A DNA stretch of 64,000 nt from an uncultured Allomuricauda sp. (GCF_947499585.1 NZ_CANMOO010000002.1:310001-374000), one strand, 5' to 3'; positions 8,497 to 17,528 are shown, counted from the stretch's first letter. Numbers and translations: made by a program. The notes: generated by a model from the letters alone, not told the origin.

Positions 8497-9225
8497 TTAA
8501 AAACTCTTTTTGAAAAATATACTTCTTAACTTCATTGCGAACACACCAAAAATAGCTTCTCTTATTATGGCTGAGTTCATTTTCGACTTTCCGTTTACCC
8601 TATCCGTAAAAATGATGGAAACTTCTTCAATTTTGTACTTTTTGAGATAAGCTCTATACTTCATTTCAATTTGAAATGCATAACCAATGAATCGGACTGC
8701 ATCCAAATCTATATTTTCCAAAACCTCTCTTTTATAGCACACGAAACCAGCTGTTGGGTCGTGAACCTGCATCCCCGTGATAATTTTTACATAAAATGAT
8801 GCGCCATAAGACAGTAATATTCTAAAAAGAGGCCAATTGACCACATTTACCCCTTTCTTATATCGAGAACCTACCGCTACATCTGCTCCATTTAAACAAG
8901 CTCTATGCAATCGGGACAAATCTGCTGGTCGATGCGAAAAATCGGCATCCATTTCAAAAATATAGTCATAGTCCCTTTCTAGAGCCCATTTAAATCCGTG
9001 AATGTAAGCCGTTCCTAAACCAGATTTTTCCTTACGTACCTCAAGAAATAAGCGTTCAGGAAATTGTTCTTGCAGTTTCTTTACGTTTTGAGCAGTACCA
9101 TCTGGTGAGTTATCGTCTACTACAAGAACATGAAAATCTTTCTTTAAGTCAAAAACCGTTTTTATAATGGCTTCAATGTTTTCAATTTCATTGAAGGTTG
9201 GTATTATAACTAAACCGTCTGCCAT
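8497..9225 (-). CDS. Polyprenol phosphate mannosyltransferase-like glycosyltransferase (family 2)
   Basis: A 242-residue GT2 enzyme like dolichol-phosphate mannose synthase, expected to load a sugar onto undecaprenyl phosphate at the inner face of the membrane. The N-terminal IIPTFNEIENI, the VDDNSPDGTA nucleotide-binding motif and the DADFSHRP metal site (DxD) are all present, with a GSRYKKG segment and a C-terminal basic helix. There is no long transmembrane C-terminus, as in the soluble DPM1-like branch. The divergent GT39-type membrane enzyme 120 bases away uses polyprenol-linked sugars, so the two may be functionally linked. A -7 box with a spaced -33 TTG lies immediately upstream. Confidence 0.9.
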   Translation of the reverse strand: MADGLVIIPTFNEIENIEAIIKTVFDLKKDFHVLVVDDNSPDGTAQNVKKLQEQFPERLFLEVRKEKSGLGTAYIHGFKWALERDYDYIFEMDADFSHRPADLSRLHRACLNGADVAVGSRYKKGVNVVNWPLFRILLSYGASFYVKIITGMQVHDPTAGFVCYKREVLENIDLDAVRFIGYAFQIEMKYRAYLKKYKIEEVSIIFTDRVNGKSKMNSAIIREAIFGVFAMKLRSIFFKKSF

Positions 9226-9243
9226 TCACATAAGATTAGATGG

Positions 9244-9275
9244 CAAAAATAACGTTTTATAAGTTGCGTTTACAA
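9244..9275 (-). promoter_or_regulatory. Promoter of the glycosyltransferase/pyrC/DUF4296 operon
   Basis: Reading the minus strand, TTG at 9275-9273 is followed after 21 bases by TATTTTTG (9251-9244), matching the Bacteroidota -33 TTG / -7 TAnnTTTG arrangement. The start codon is 18 bases downstream. This is the best two-part promoter seen in the window. Confidence 0.6.
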
Positions 9276-9317
9276 GTTGTGGCATGCATTACTAAGTATA
9301 TTATTGGTCAATATTTG

Positions 9318-9325
9318 TAACTTTG
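9318..9325 (+). promoter_or_regulatory. Candidate -7 box (TAACTTTG) of the GT39 gene
   Basis: TAACTTTG matches TAnnTTTG and lies 20 bases before the ATG at 9346, which supports that start over the upstream TTG at 9277. Confidence 0.45.
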
Positions 9326-9345
9326 AACCATCTAAAATTCATTTA

Positions 9346-11004
9346 ATGACCCAAAAGTTTCCCAGGCTTTTCCTTATTCTCCTGGCAGTTCTTTTTATTC
9401 TCAACCTTGTACAGGGTTATTTTACAGAACTAATTTACGATGAGGCTTATTATTGGTATTATGCTCAGAACTTGGATTGGGGCTATTTTGACCACCCTCC
9501 AATGGTCGCTTTTTTAATTAAGCTAAGTAGTTTCTTATTTGATGGAGAGTTAGGGGTTCGTTTTATGAGCTGTGTCCTTTCTGTTGGCACATATTTAATT
9601 CTATGGGAGCTAATAGATAATCCAAAGAAAAAAGATTATGTAATCCACTTTTTTCTTCTTCTATTCTCAATGACCCTAATGAATGCTTATGGCTTTTTAA
9701 CACTGCCTGATACTCCTTTACTATTTTTTACTGCTCTGTTCCTGCTGCTTTACAAGCGTTTTCTAAACAATCCCACAATTTGGACCTCAATCTTCATGGG
9801 GGTTGTAATGGCTGCTTTAATGTACAGCAAGTATCATGCGGTCTTAGTAATTTTATTTGTGTTCCTTTCCAATTTAAAACTTATTAAAGACAGGAATGCT
9901 TGGTTAGCAGTTGCCGTTGCATTGGTATGTTACAGTCCTCATTTTCTGTGGCTGTACCAAAATGATTTTGTATCTATTAAATACCATCTTTATGAGCGCC
10001 CCAATCAGGCATATTCATTTACCAAGTTTACCCTAGGTTACTTTGTAAATCTTGTTGCCATTTTTGGACTGCTTTTTTATTGGGTGTACCTATCATTAAT
10101 CAAAACAAAATCTACCAATAAATTTACCAAGGCGTTATTATATTTAACCTACGGAGTTGTAATTTTCTTTTTTATATCCAGTTTTAATCGAAGAGTACAA
10201 ACGCAATGGGTCATTATTATCTCTATCCCTACGGCGATTCTGGCTTTTAACCATCTTATTGAAAATGCCAATAGCAGAAAATGGATGTATAGAATGGGTA
10301 TTGTTAGTATGATAGTTCTAATCTATGCTAGGATGTGGCTGGTTCACAGCCCTTTATTACCAATAATTTTTGAAACACACGGAAATAAGCAATGGGTATC
10401 TGAATTAAATTCAAAAGCTGGAGATATTCCAATAATTTTTGAAAACTCGTATCGTAGTGCCCCTATGTATGAGTTTTACTCCGGAAACTCGACTTTCTCT
10501 CTCAATAACCATATGTATAGAAAGAATCAGTACTCTATTGATGATTCTGAAGAGCGGGTTAGGCACAAAAAAATAGTCTATGTCACAAAATATAGAAAGA
10601 GTGGTGATATTACCTACACATACCCTGACGGGACAGTTTTCTATGGGGTTTTCATGAATGACTTTGAATCTTATCGCAAATTAGAATGTATTGTTGAAGA
10701 GCCTCATGAAAAATCCACATATACACTAAAGGTGTACAACCCTTATGAATTTGACATTCCTCTTGAAGAACTAAAGTACACAGTTGCCTATTCTAACAAG
10801 TACAAACAGGTGAAAGAGATGATTCCTTTAAAAGTTAAACCAGAATCATCAAGTGAAATTATATTAAAATCGAAGGACACCTTGTATTTTCAATTTGAGC
10901 TACCAAAACCTAAAATGGAAAACCATGGATATTTTAGAATTGGAATAGCTGAAAATGGCCTCCTACCTGGACTAAATGGTAAACCAGTTAAACTAAAAGA
11001 ATGA
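9346..11004 (+). CDS. Glycosyltransferase family 39 (ArnT/PMT-like membrane protein)
   Basis: A 552-residue integral membrane glycosyltransferase. The first periplasmic loop carries the catalytic-type motif LIYDEAYYWYYAQ followed by GYFDHPPMVAFLIKL, typical of the PMT_2/ArnT group that transfers sugars from a polyprenyl phosphate donor. About ten hydrophobic segments follow, then a soluble C-terminal domain from roughly residue 340. The ATG at 9346 is preferred: it starts directly before the first membrane helix and has a TAACTTTG box 20 bases upstream, whereas the TTG start at 9277 would add 23 odd residues. The stop overlaps the DUF4271 start by four bases. The acceptor is unknown. Confidence 0.88.
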   Translation: MTQKFPRLFLILLAVLFILNLVQGYFTELIYDEAYYWYYAQNLDWGYFDHPPMVAFLIKLSSFLFDGELGVRFMSCVLSVGTYLILWELIDNPKKKDYVIHFFLLLFSMTLMNAYGFLTLPDTPLLFFTALFLLLYKRFLNNPTIWTSIFMGVVMAALMYSKYHAVLVILFVFLSNLKLIKDRNAWLAVAVALVCYSPHFLWLYQNDFVSIKYHLYERPNQAYSFTKFTLGYFVNLVAIFGLLFYWVYLSLIKTKSTNKFTKALLYLTYGVVIFFFISSFNRRVQTQWVIIISIPTAILAFNHLIENANSRKWMYRMGIVSMIVLIYARMWLVHSPLLPIIFETHGNKQWVSELNSKAGDIPIIFENSYRSAPMYEFYSGNSTFSLNNHMYRKNQYSIDDSEERVRHKKIVYVTKYRKSGDITYTYPDGTVFYGVFMNDFESYRKLECIVEEPHEKSTYTLKVYNPYEFDIPLEELKYTVAYSNKYKQVKEMIPLKVKPESSSEIILKSKDTLYFQFELPKPKMENHGYFRIGIAENGLLPGLNGKPVKLKE

Positions 11005-11657
11005 ACCCAGTTTATAAAACTATTGAATCCTTGGATTGGATAACGATTGTTCTGTTTTTTAGTATGGTTGTGCTTGCGCTAGGAAAATACCTTTTCAGAA
11101 ATAGATTCTTAAACTTTATGATATTACCTTTTAATAATAGGTATGTTGTGCTTTATAACAAAAAGGGGCGCCTTCTTAATTGGTTCCATATTCTATTGAC
11201 CATATTTCAACTGATCAACTTCTCTTTATTCATTTTCTTGTTGCTGAAGGCTTTTTTTACATTACCCAACGATGACAATCCTTCCTCCTTTTTTATAATA
11301 ATAGTAGGGTTGTTGTTGTTTCAAATCGTCAAAATTTTACTTCAATTTGCCCAAGGATTTGTTTTCAATACTCAAGGGTTAATTTCCGAATTACTGTTCA
11401 ACAAACTCTCCTACCTCAACTATAGTAGTTTGGTAATGTTCGTTAGCAACATTGTTCTTATTTATATTCTAAATGACTCAAAAATCATATTTTCTGTTGC
11501 TATAATCTTAATTATTTCCATTAATGTCATTGGACTGACAAGGCTATTGAAGAACCATCAAAAAGCTATAATTCCCTATTTTTTCTATTTTATTTTGTAC
11601 CTTTGCGCACTCGAAATTGCACCCTTAGTGTTAGTTGGAAGCTATCTAAAAGATTGA
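11001..11657 (+). CDS. DUF4271 membrane protein
   Basis: A 218-residue polytopic membrane protein with about six hydrophobic helices and very few charged residues outside loops. It matches DUF4271, a Bacteroidota family of unknown function that is usually encoded immediately before uroporphyrinogen-III synthase, as here (six bases before hemD). The N-terminal soluble stretch is short, followed by helix WITIVLFFSMVVLALGKYLF, a cytoplasmic loop NRFLNFMILPFNNRYVVLYN, and a helical core. Its start overlaps the GT39 stop by four bases, suggesting translational coupling. Placement beside hemD hints at a tie to haem synthesis, but this is only context. Confidence 0.85.
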   Translation: MNPVYKTIESLDWITIVLFFSMVVLALGKYLFRNRFLNFMILPFNNRYVVLYNKKGRLLNWFHILLTIFQLINFSLFIFLLLKAFFTLPNDDNPSSFFIIIVGLLLFQIVKILLQFAQGFVFNTQGLISELLFNKLSYLNYSSLVMFVSNIVLIYILNDSKIIFSVAIILIISINVIGLTRLLKNHQKAIIPYFFYFILYLCALEIAPLVLVGSYLKD

Positions 11658-11663
11658 AAGCTT

Positions 11664-12407
11664 ATGAAAGTAAAGACAATTTTGGTTTCCCAGCCAGAAC
11701 CCAAAATAGAAAATTCTCCCTACTCACGATTAATCGAAAAAGAAAAAGTAAAGGTGGATTTTAGACCTTTTATTCATGTAGAGGAAGTAGAAGCTAAAAA
11801 TGTAAGACAGCAAAAAATTGATTTAAACAATTTTACTGCGATTATCCTTACAAGCAGAAATTCTGTAGATCACTTCTTTAGAATTGCAGAAGAAATGCGT
11901 TTTAAAGTTCCTGATAGCATGAAATATTTTTGCCAATCTGAAGCGGTTGCTTATTATTTGCAAAAGTATGTTGTTTATAGAAAGCGGAAAATTTACGTGG
12001 GAAAACGAATGTTCAATGAACTGGTTCCGCTTATTAAAAAATATAAGGATGAAAAGTTCCTATTACCATCATCTGATACACTTAAAGTTACAGTTCCGCA
12101 GATTTTGGATGAGCTTAAAGTAGACTGGAAACGAGGTATCTTCTACAAAACAGTTATTAGTGACCTGTCAGATCTTAGAGAAGTAACTTATGATGTCTTG
12201 GTATTCTTTAGCCCTTCAGGAATTGAGTCTTTACTTAAAAACTTTCCCGATTTTGAACAAAATGGGACACGAATCGCAGTGTTTGGAAATAGCACGGTAG
12301 AAGCTGCTGCAGATGCTGGACTTCGTATAGATATTAAAGCTCCAACACCTGAAACGCCATCTATGACCATGGCCCTTCAGAAATATATAACCAGTGTAAA
12401 TAAATAA
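11664..12407 (+). CDS. hemD: Uroporphyrinogen-III synthase
   Basis: A 247-residue HemD-type enzyme closing hydroxymethylbilane to uroporphyrinogen III. The family is poorly conserved in sequence, but the pattern is clear: an N-terminal TILVSQPEP strand, an early AIILTSRNSVDHFF segment (the usual FTSxNAV-like site), FCQSEAVAYYL, then the second domain with DVLVFFSPSGIESLL and GTRIAVFGNSTVEAAADAG, and a C-terminal PETPSMTMALQKYI. These SPSG and GxxTxxA-type motifs are diagnostic. It follows DUF4271 in the conserved Flavobacteriia order and ends at a bidirectional terminator shared with pckA. Confidence 0.92.
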   Translation: MKVKTILVSQPEPKIENSPYSRLIEKEKVKVDFRPFIHVEEVEAKNVRQQKIDLNNFTAIILTSRNSVDHFFRIAEEMRFKVPDSMKYFCQSEAVAYYLQKYVVYRKRKIYVGKRMFNELVPLIKKYKDEKFLLPSSDTLKVTVPQILDELKVDWKRGIFYKTVISDLSDLREVTYDVLVFFSPSGIESLLKNFPDFEQNGTRIAVFGNSTVEAAADAGLRIDIKAPTPETPSMTMALQKYITSVNK

Positions 12408-12425
12408 CCTGGTTATCGATATAAA

Positions 12426-12462
12426 ACAAAAAAGGCCCAATCAAATGATTGGGCCTTTTTTG
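12426..12462. terminator. Bidirectional terminator between hemD and pckA
   Basis: The long hairpin AAAAAGGCCCAATCA / TGATTGGGCCTTTTT has A runs on the left and T runs on the right, so it can stop transcription from both convergent genes. Confidence 0.92.
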
Positions 12463-12464
12463 TT

Positions 12465-14081
12465 TTAAAAAGCGTATCGTTGCGGTCCGCCACGCCTAAT
12501 TTCCTCACTTGCATATTCTTCAAACTTCTTAAAGTTCTCTCTAAAAGCATTTGTCAGCTTAAAGGCTGTTTTATAATATGCTTCATCATTGTTCCATGTT
12601 GTTCTTGGGCTTAATACCGCCGTTGGAACCCCAGGGCATTCCCTAGGTTGTGCAACTCCAAAAACGGAATGGATATGGTAGTTATCATAGTTGTAAAGTC
12701 CCAAATCTCCATTCAAAGCAGCACTGATCATAGCCCTAGTATACTTTAGCTTCATTCTGGTTCCTACCCCATATGGGCCTCCGGTCCATCCAGTATTAAT
12801 CAACCACACATCTACTCCAGATTCTTTCATTTTTTTACTTAACATTTCCGCATATTTGGCAGGGTGTAAAGGCATGAAAGGAGCTCCAAAACATGCAGAA
12901 AATGATGGTTGTGGTTCTACCACCCCAGCTTCTGTGCCAGCAACCTTGGCCGTATAACCAGAAATAAAATGGTATGCTGCTTGGGCAGGAGTAAGTTTGG
13001 ATATTGGAGGCAAAACACCAAAAGCATCAGCCGTTAAAAAGAAAATGTTCTTTACATTTTTACCTATAGAAGGTTGTTGAATATTATCAATGTGATATAT
13101 GGGATAACTAACCCTGGTATTTTGGGTAACAGAAGTATCTGAAAAGTCAACGACACCCTTATCATCCATAATTACATTTTCCAGAATAGCGCCCTGCTTA
13201 ATAGCTCCATAAATCTCAGGCTCATTTTCTTTTGAAAGATCTATCACTTTTGCATAGCATCCTCCTTCAAAATTGAAAACGGTGTTATCTACAGTCCACC
13301 CATGTTCATCATCCCCAATCAGTTTACGATTTGGATCAGTAGAAAGTGTTGTTTTTCCAGTCCCAGAAAGACCAAAGAAAATTGCAGTATCCCCATCTTC
13401 ACCCACATTGGCCGAACAGTGCATGGGCAATGTGTTTTTAAACACCGGAAGAATAAAGTTAAGCGCTGAAAAAATACCTTTTTTGATTTCACCAGTATAT
13501 CCTGTGCCTCCAATTAATGCAATCTTTTTTGAAAAATTAAGAATGGCAAAATTATGCTGTCTGGTACCATCGATCGCAGCGTCTGCCATAAAACCTGGAG
13601 CATTGATCACGGTCCACTCCGGATCAAAAGCTTCCAACTCTTCTTCTGTTGGCCTTAAAAACATATTATAAGCAAACATATTGGACCATGAATATTCATT
13701 AATGACCCTTATGTTAAGTTTATAGGCATCTTCCGCGCACGCATAACAATCCCGAACAAACAGTTCTTTTTCATTTAAATAAGTTATGACCTTATCATAG
13801 AGTTTATCAAACTTTTCACTATCAAAGGGAATATTTATATTTCCCCACCAAACTTTGCCCTCGGTAATTGCATCCTTTACAATAAAACGATCCATTGGGG
13901 ATCTTCCAGTAAACTCTCCAGTATGTATGGACAAGGCTCCTGATGAAGCCTCTTTACCCATATCCTTATCAATAGTTAAATCATGAAGTTCTTCAGAAGA
14001 GAGTTGGTAGTGTACGTTGTTGTGCAGTATTCCATAATGCTTTAACGAAATCGTTTTCGTTGCTGGGATAAATGCATTCAT
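12465..14081 (-). CDS. pckA: Phosphoenolpyruvate carboxykinase (ATP)
   Basis: This 538-residue ATP-type PEP carboxykinase interconverts oxaloacetate and PEP plus CO2, the first gluconeogenic step or, in reverse, an anaplerotic CO2 fixation. The P-loop is GLSGTGKTTLS (about residue 243), the metal/substrate region includes SANVGEDGDTAIFFG and GDDEHGW, and the N-terminal half has the arginine motif GRSPMDRFIVKD. A later block YGVGTRMKLKYTRAMI is also typical. Length and motifs are complete. It is monocistronic with its own -7 box and converges on hemD across a shared terminator. As marine flavobacteria use bicarbonate for anaplerosis, it may cooperate with the SbtA transporter at 40 kb; this is inference. 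Confidence 0.97.
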   Translation of the reverse strand: MNAFIPATKTISLKHYGILHNNVHYQLSSEELHDLTIDKDMGKEASSGALSIHTGEFTGRSPMDRFIVKDAITEGKVWWGNINIPFDSEKFDKLYDKVITYLNEKELFVRDCYACAEDAYKLNIRVINEYSWSNMFAYNMFLRPTEEELEAFDPEWTVINAPGFMADAAIDGTRQHNFAILNFSKKIALIGGTGYTGEIKKGIFSALNFILPVFKNTLPMHCSANVGEDGDTAIFFGLSGTGKTTLSTDPNRKLIGDDEHGWTVDNTVFNFEGGCYAKVIDLSKENEPEIYGAIKQGAILENVIMDDKGVVDFSDTSVTQNTRVSYPIYHIDNIQQPSIGKNVKNIFFLTADAFGVLPPISKLTPAQAAYHFISGYTAKVAGTEAGVVEPQPSFSACFGAPFMPLHPAKYAEMLSKKMKESGVDVWLINTGWTGGPYGVGTRMKLKYTRAMISAALNGDLGLYNYDNYHIHSVFGVAQPRECPGVPTAVLSPRTTWNNDEAYYKTAFKLTNAFRENFKKFEEYASEEIRRGGPQRYAF

Positions 14082-14103
14082 TTTTTTGTTTTTAAAGTTG
14101 GTA

Positions 14104-14111
14104 CAAAGCTA
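14104..14111 (-). promoter_or_regulatory. Candidate -7 box of pckA (TAGCTTTG)
   Basis: TAGCTTTG on the minus strand fits TAnnTTTG, 22 bases upstream of the pckA ATG. No clear -33 TTG. Confidence 0.45.
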
Positions 14112-14145
14112 GAAAAATATCGCTTTTTATAAAGTTTATAATTGT

Positions 14146-14538
14146 TTATTTCGATGCTTTTCCGGTTAAAACGTAGTAGCCAATAAAAAACCAACCCAGA
14201 AGTAGAAAAGTTCCTCCTAATGGAGTTAAAAACGCTATTCTTTTAAAATCTACGGTAGTTAAACTGTTTACGGCCAACAAATAAATTGAAAAGGAAAAAA
14301 GAACAATCCCGATCAAGATGATAATAAATACTGTTTTTTTCTGTCTTTTTGTGGGTCCATTCCAAATCCCCAAAACCAAAAGAAATAGGGCATGGTACAT
14401 TTGATACCGAACCCCTGTTTCAAAAGTATCAACGGCCTCTGGGTCGACTAACTTTTCCAGCCCATGTGCGCCAAACGCACCAAAAAGAATAGCCAAGAAT
14501 CCAAACAAGATTCCTGTCAGCAAAATTGTTTTGTTCAT
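14146..14538 (-). CDS. DUF423 membrane protein
   Basis: A 130-residue protein of the DUF423 (YgdD-like) family, with four predicted transmembrane helices. It has the characteristic N-terminal GFLAILFGAFGAHGLEKL, the middle ETGVRYQMYHALFLLVLG, and a C-terminal FLTPLGGTFLLLGWFFIGYYVL. The size equals the family norm. The function is unknown. It lies upstream of pckA on the same strand with a 64-base gap that contains the pckA -7 box, so it is probably a separate unit. Confidence 0.9.
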   Translation of the reverse strand: MNKTILLTGILFGFLAILFGAFGAHGLEKLVDPEAVDTFETGVRYQMYHALFLLVLGIWNGPTKRQKKTVFIIILIGIVLFSFSIYLLAVNSLTTVDFKRIAFLTPLGGTFLLLGWFFIGYYVLTGKASK

Positions 14539-14617
14539 AACTTAATGGGTCAATATTTTTAAAAATATAACAATTTGATACCTTAGTATCCGTTTTAATC
14601 AAAAGTAAACAAAACCT

Positions 14618-15991
14618 ATGGTCCGCACTATTTTGGTTCTTGGAGCAGGAAAATCCACCTCATATCTATTAGATTATCTTCTAAAAAAGTCTGAAGAGGA
14701 GAATCTTCATCTGGTTATAGGTGATCTTCATCCTGAAAACATCCCGCAGGATATTTCTTCGCACCATAACTGCAGCATTATTACTTTGGATATTTTTAAT
14801 GATGAGGAGAGAAGAAGAGCAATAGATTCTGCATCTATCGTTGTTTCAATGTTGCCCCCAAGGTTACATATTAAAATAGCTGAAGATTGCATTCATTTTA
14901 AAAAACATCTAGTAACCGCTTCTTATGTAAGTAAGGAAATTCAAGAATTGGACAAGGATGCAAAAAAAAATGGGCTTGTCTTTATGAATGAAATTGGTCT
15001 TGATCCCGGCATTGACCATATGAGCGCAATGGAGGTCATCGATCGCATTCGTGCTAAAGGTGGAAAAATGTTGCTTTTTGAATCCTTTACAGGTGGTTTG
15101 GTTGCCCCTGAGCATGATTCTAATCTATGGAGTTACAAGTTTACCTGGAATCCAAGAAATGTTGTGGTTGCAGGCCAAGGTGGAGCTGCTAAATTTATTC
15201 AAGAAGGCGCCTATAAATACATACCCTATCAAAAACTTTTTCGCCGTACTGAACTTTTAGACATTGAAGGATATGGCAGTTTTGAAGTTTATCCCAATAG
15301 GGATTCTTTAAAATATAGAGAAGCTTACGGCCTTCAAGACAGTTTAACCCTATACCGTGGAACCATGCGCCGGGTAGGTTTTTCTAAAGCATGGCAAATG
15401 TTTGTAATTCTTGGAATGACAGATGACAGCTATGTTATTGAAAATTCTGAGGGTATGTCTTACCGTCAATTTGTAAATCAATTTTTACCTTATTCTCCAA
15501 CGGATTCTGTTGAATTGAAACTACGGCACTACCTTAAGATTGACCAAGATGATATTCGCTGGGGCAAACTAATGGAATTGAATCTTTTTGATGATTCTAA
15601 AACAATCCCACTTAAAAATGCTACTCCGGCCCAAATGCTTCAATATATACTTGAAGATAGTTGGACATTAGGCAAGGATGAAAAAGATATGATCGTCATG
15701 TACCATAAGTTTGGTTACGAACTAGACGGCAAGAAAAAACAAATAGATGCTAATATGGTTGTACTGGGTGAAAATCAAACCTATACGGCTATGTCAAAAA
15801 CTGTAGGGTTGCCAGTTGCAATAGCGACATTACAAATTCTTAATAAAAAGATTACCACACCCGGAGTACAAATTCCCATAAGCAGTGAAGTTTACAGTCC
15901 TATTCTTTCAGAATTAAAATCTTATGGAATTAATTTTAAAGAATACCAAGTGCCCTATCTTGGTTATAATCCCGATTCTATTGGAAGTTAA
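14618..15991 (+). CDS. Saccharopine dehydrogenase family protein
   Basis: A 457-residue NAD(P)-binding protein of the saccharopine dehydrogenase/homospermidine synthase group. The N-terminal Rossmann motif is ILVLGAGKSTSYLLDYL, followed by SIVVSMLPPRLH and the conserved FMNEIGLDPGIDHMSAMEVI. The catalytic C-terminal domain has SFTGGLVAPEHDSNLWSYKF and FEVYPNRDSL. Such proteins in Bacteroidota are presumed lysine- or glutamate-related dehydrogenases, but substrate specificity is unproven. It is followed 48 bases later by an Lrp/AsnC regulator on the same strand, a pairing that suggests amino-acid-responsive control. Length is normal for the family. Confidence 0.88.
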   Translation: MVRTILVLGAGKSTSYLLDYLLKKSEEENLHLVIGDLHPENIPQDISSHHNCSIITLDIFNDEERRRAIDSASIVVSMLPPRLHIKIAEDCIHFKKHLVTASYVSKEIQELDKDAKKNGLVFMNEIGLDPGIDHMSAMEVIDRIRAKGGKMLLFESFTGGLVAPEHDSNLWSYKFTWNPRNVVVAGQGGAAKFIQEGAYKYIPYQKLFRRTELLDIEGYGSFEVYPNRDSLKYREAYGLQDSLTLYRGTMRRVGFSKAWQMFVILGMTDDSYVIENSEGMSYRQFVNQFLPYSPTDSVELKLRHYLKIDQDDIRWGKLMELNLFDDSKTIPLKNATPAQMLQYILEDSWTLGKDEKDMIVMYHKFGYELDGKKKQIDANMVVLGENQTYTAMSKTVGLPVAIATLQILNKKITTPGVQIPISSEVYSPILSELKSYGINFKEYQVPYLGYNPDSIGS

Positions 15992-16009
15992 AGTTTTACC
16001 GCTTTTAGG

Positions 16010-16017
16010 TATCTTTA
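16010..16017 (+). promoter_or_regulatory. TATCTTTA element before the Lrp gene
   Basis: A near -7 box (consensus TAnnTTTG with A in the last position), 22 bases before the ATG. The same octamer recurs in four other upstream regions of this window. Confidence 0.3.
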
Positions 16018-16039
16018 ACTACAATTTTGAATCATTCCT

Positions 16040-16510
16040 ATGAAAACCACTAACAATTCGGTTAAAATTGATGGTATCGACAAAAAAATACTAAGGTACT
16101 TGATGGAAGATGCTCGTAGACCGATTCTAGAAATTGCCAGAAACATAGGTATTTCTGGGGCCGCCATTCACCAACGTTTACGGAAATTGGAAAACTCTGG
16201 ATTGTTATCAGGTTCAAAATTCATAATTAATCCAAAGGTGTTGGGCTATACAACGATGGCCTATATTGGTATTTTTTTAGATAAGGCCATGGCCAATCCC
16301 CAAGCAGTAAAAGAATTGGAAAAAATTCCGGAAGTATTGGAATGCCACTACACTACTGGAAACTGGTCCATACTTATTAAAGTTTTATGCAAGGACAATG
16401 AGCATTTGATGATGGTTTTAAACAAAAAAATTCAGCAAATAGAAGGGGTTTCCAGAACTGAAACCTTTATTTCATTAAACCAGCAGATAGATAGGCAGAT
16501 TTCGATTTAA
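16040..16510 (+). CDS. Lrp/AsnC family transcriptional regulator
   Basis: A 156-residue regulator. The N-terminal winged helix reads DGIDKKILRYLMEDARRP then AGN-like helix-turn-helix ARNIGISGAAIHQRLRKLENSGLL. The C-terminal RAM ligand-binding domain begins at about residue 70 (GYTTMAYIGIFLDKAM) and includes ECHYTTGNWSILIKVLCKDNEHL. Proteins like this sense amino acids and act as octamers. It follows the saccharopine dehydrogenase-like gene and may control it. The stop overlaps the convergent DinB-family gene by four bases. Confidence 0.93.
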   Translation: MKTTNNSVKIDGIDKKILRYLMEDARRPILEIARNIGISGAAIHQRLRKLENSGLLSGSKFIINPKVLGYTTMAYIGIFLDKAMANPQAVKELEKIPEVLECHYTTGNWSILIKVLCKDNEHLMMVLNKKIQQIEGVSRTETFISLNQQIDRQISI

Positions 16511-17049
16511 TTCAAGTATCGTTCTTTAATAATATTAAAATGCCGCAATTCATGGCCCGCAATATGGTATGCCAATCCTCTTACCGTTCTTTTATTTAAA
16601 ACACTCCCGTCTATATCTATCCCTTTTCCACCCCGCATAAAACTCTCCTCCGGTAAATTCTGAAAAAGGGCTATGGTTGATTTCCTCACCCATTCATACT
16701 CTTCAAAAATACTTTCCAAACTTCGTTCATTCGCATTGGAGTATTTGGCGTAAAAATCCTGATCAAAACCGTGTAACGGTGTATCATCATTTCGTGCGTA
16801 CCTCAACACCCTGTATGCAAAAATTCGTTCGTCATCAATTAGGTGCACAAGGATTTCCTTTATTGTCCATTTTTCCTCTTCATATTTATAATACAGTTTC
16901 TCTTCTGGGAGCAAAAAGATAAATTCTTTTATTTTAAGAAAATTGCTCCAAAGGTGTTCCAAAACTCTATCATCATCATCCATTAAATCTAAATAAATAT
17001 GGGAATACTCAGGATATTCCCCAATATTGGGTTTTTTAATTCTTCTCAT
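16507..17049 (-). CDS. DinB-family four-helix protein
   Basis: A 180-residue DinB/YfiT-like protein, a four-helix-bundle metal-binding family often linked to thiol-dependent transferases. The three expected histidines are visible: IKEILVHLIDDE (first), then HIAGHELRHFNIIKERYL near the C-terminus (the HxxxHxxH-type pair). The middle contains EYEWVRKSTIALFQNLPEESF. The exact activity is unknown. It is encoded five bases after the HxlR-type regulator on the same strand, so the regulator may control it. Confidence 0.85.
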   Translation of the reverse strand: MRRIKKPNIGEYPEYSHIYLDLMDDDDRVLEHLWSNFLKIKEFIFLLPEEKLYYKYEEEKWTIKEILVHLIDDERIFAYRVLRYARNDDTPLHGFDQDFYAKYSNANERSLESIFEEYEWVRKSTIALFQNLPEESFMRGGKGIDIDGSVLNKRTVRGLAYHIAGHELRHFNIIKERYLN

Positions 17050-17054
17050 AAAAT

Positions 17055-17396
17055 TTAGTTTTTATTGACAATAAAACTTGCTGCCCATCGATTCCTTGCC
17101 CAAAGCCCCATGGGTTCAAGCATTTCAAATAACTCCTTACCATATTCGGAGAGAGCGTAACCATCTACCGTTTTTGTTATTAGGTGTGAGTTCTTAAGCT
17201 CTTTAATTCTCTTATTCAGTGTGGTAGGTGAAATAGATTCACAGTATTCCTGTAACTTTCTAAAGGTGCTTGGTCCATTGTACAAATGCCAAATGATTCC
17301 CATGGCCCAACTTCTCCCCAATAAATCAAGCAGAGCCATTATAGGTTGTCCAGTTTTTGATCCACGAACGGGTATTCCAGGTTTTGGTATTGTCAT
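17055..17396 (-). CDS. HxlR-family winged-helix regulator
   Basis: A 113-residue HxlR/MarR-like winged-helix protein. The conserved LLGRSWAMGIIWHLYNGPSTFRKLQ and ISPTTLNKRIKELKNSHLI blocks match the family, where the helix-turn-helix precedes a wing ending in the ELGKELFEML-like helix (YGKELFEMLEPMG). HxlR proteins usually respond to reactive electrophiles or oxidants and regulate the adjacent gene. Here it is immediately upstream of the DinB-family gene, forming a two-gene unit. It lacks the conserved N-terminal cysteine of the redox-sensing subgroup. Confidence 0.88.
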   Translation of the reverse strand: MTIPKPGIPVRGSKTGQPIMALLDLLGRSWAMGIIWHLYNGPSTFRKLQEYCESISPTTLNKRIKELKNSHLITKTVDGYALSEYGKELFEMLEPMGLWARNRWAASFIVNKN

Positions 17397-17465
17397 AATA
17401 TATCGCTACACATTTAGTAGCAATACTACAAAAAAAGTATGACCTTACCCAAAACAGGTATATGT

Positions 17466-17504
17466 CAACAAAAAGACCTGCTTGAATTACTCCAAGCAGG
17501 TCTT
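17466..17504 (-). terminator. Terminator downstream of the zinc metallopeptidase gene
   Basis: Hairpin AAGACCTGCTTG (17473-17484) / CAAGCAGGTCTT (17493-17504) with an 8-base loop. On the minus strand it is followed by a T-rich run, about 25 bases after the peptidase stop. Confidence 0.88.
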
Positions 17505-17528
17505 GTTTTAGTTTTGAATAAAATGAGT

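Noticed and set aside
9277..9345. Longer TTG start for the GT39 membrane protein
   Set aside because: It would add 23 residues without the character of the family, and a TAACTTTG -7 box lies inside it, 20 bases before the ATG at 9346.
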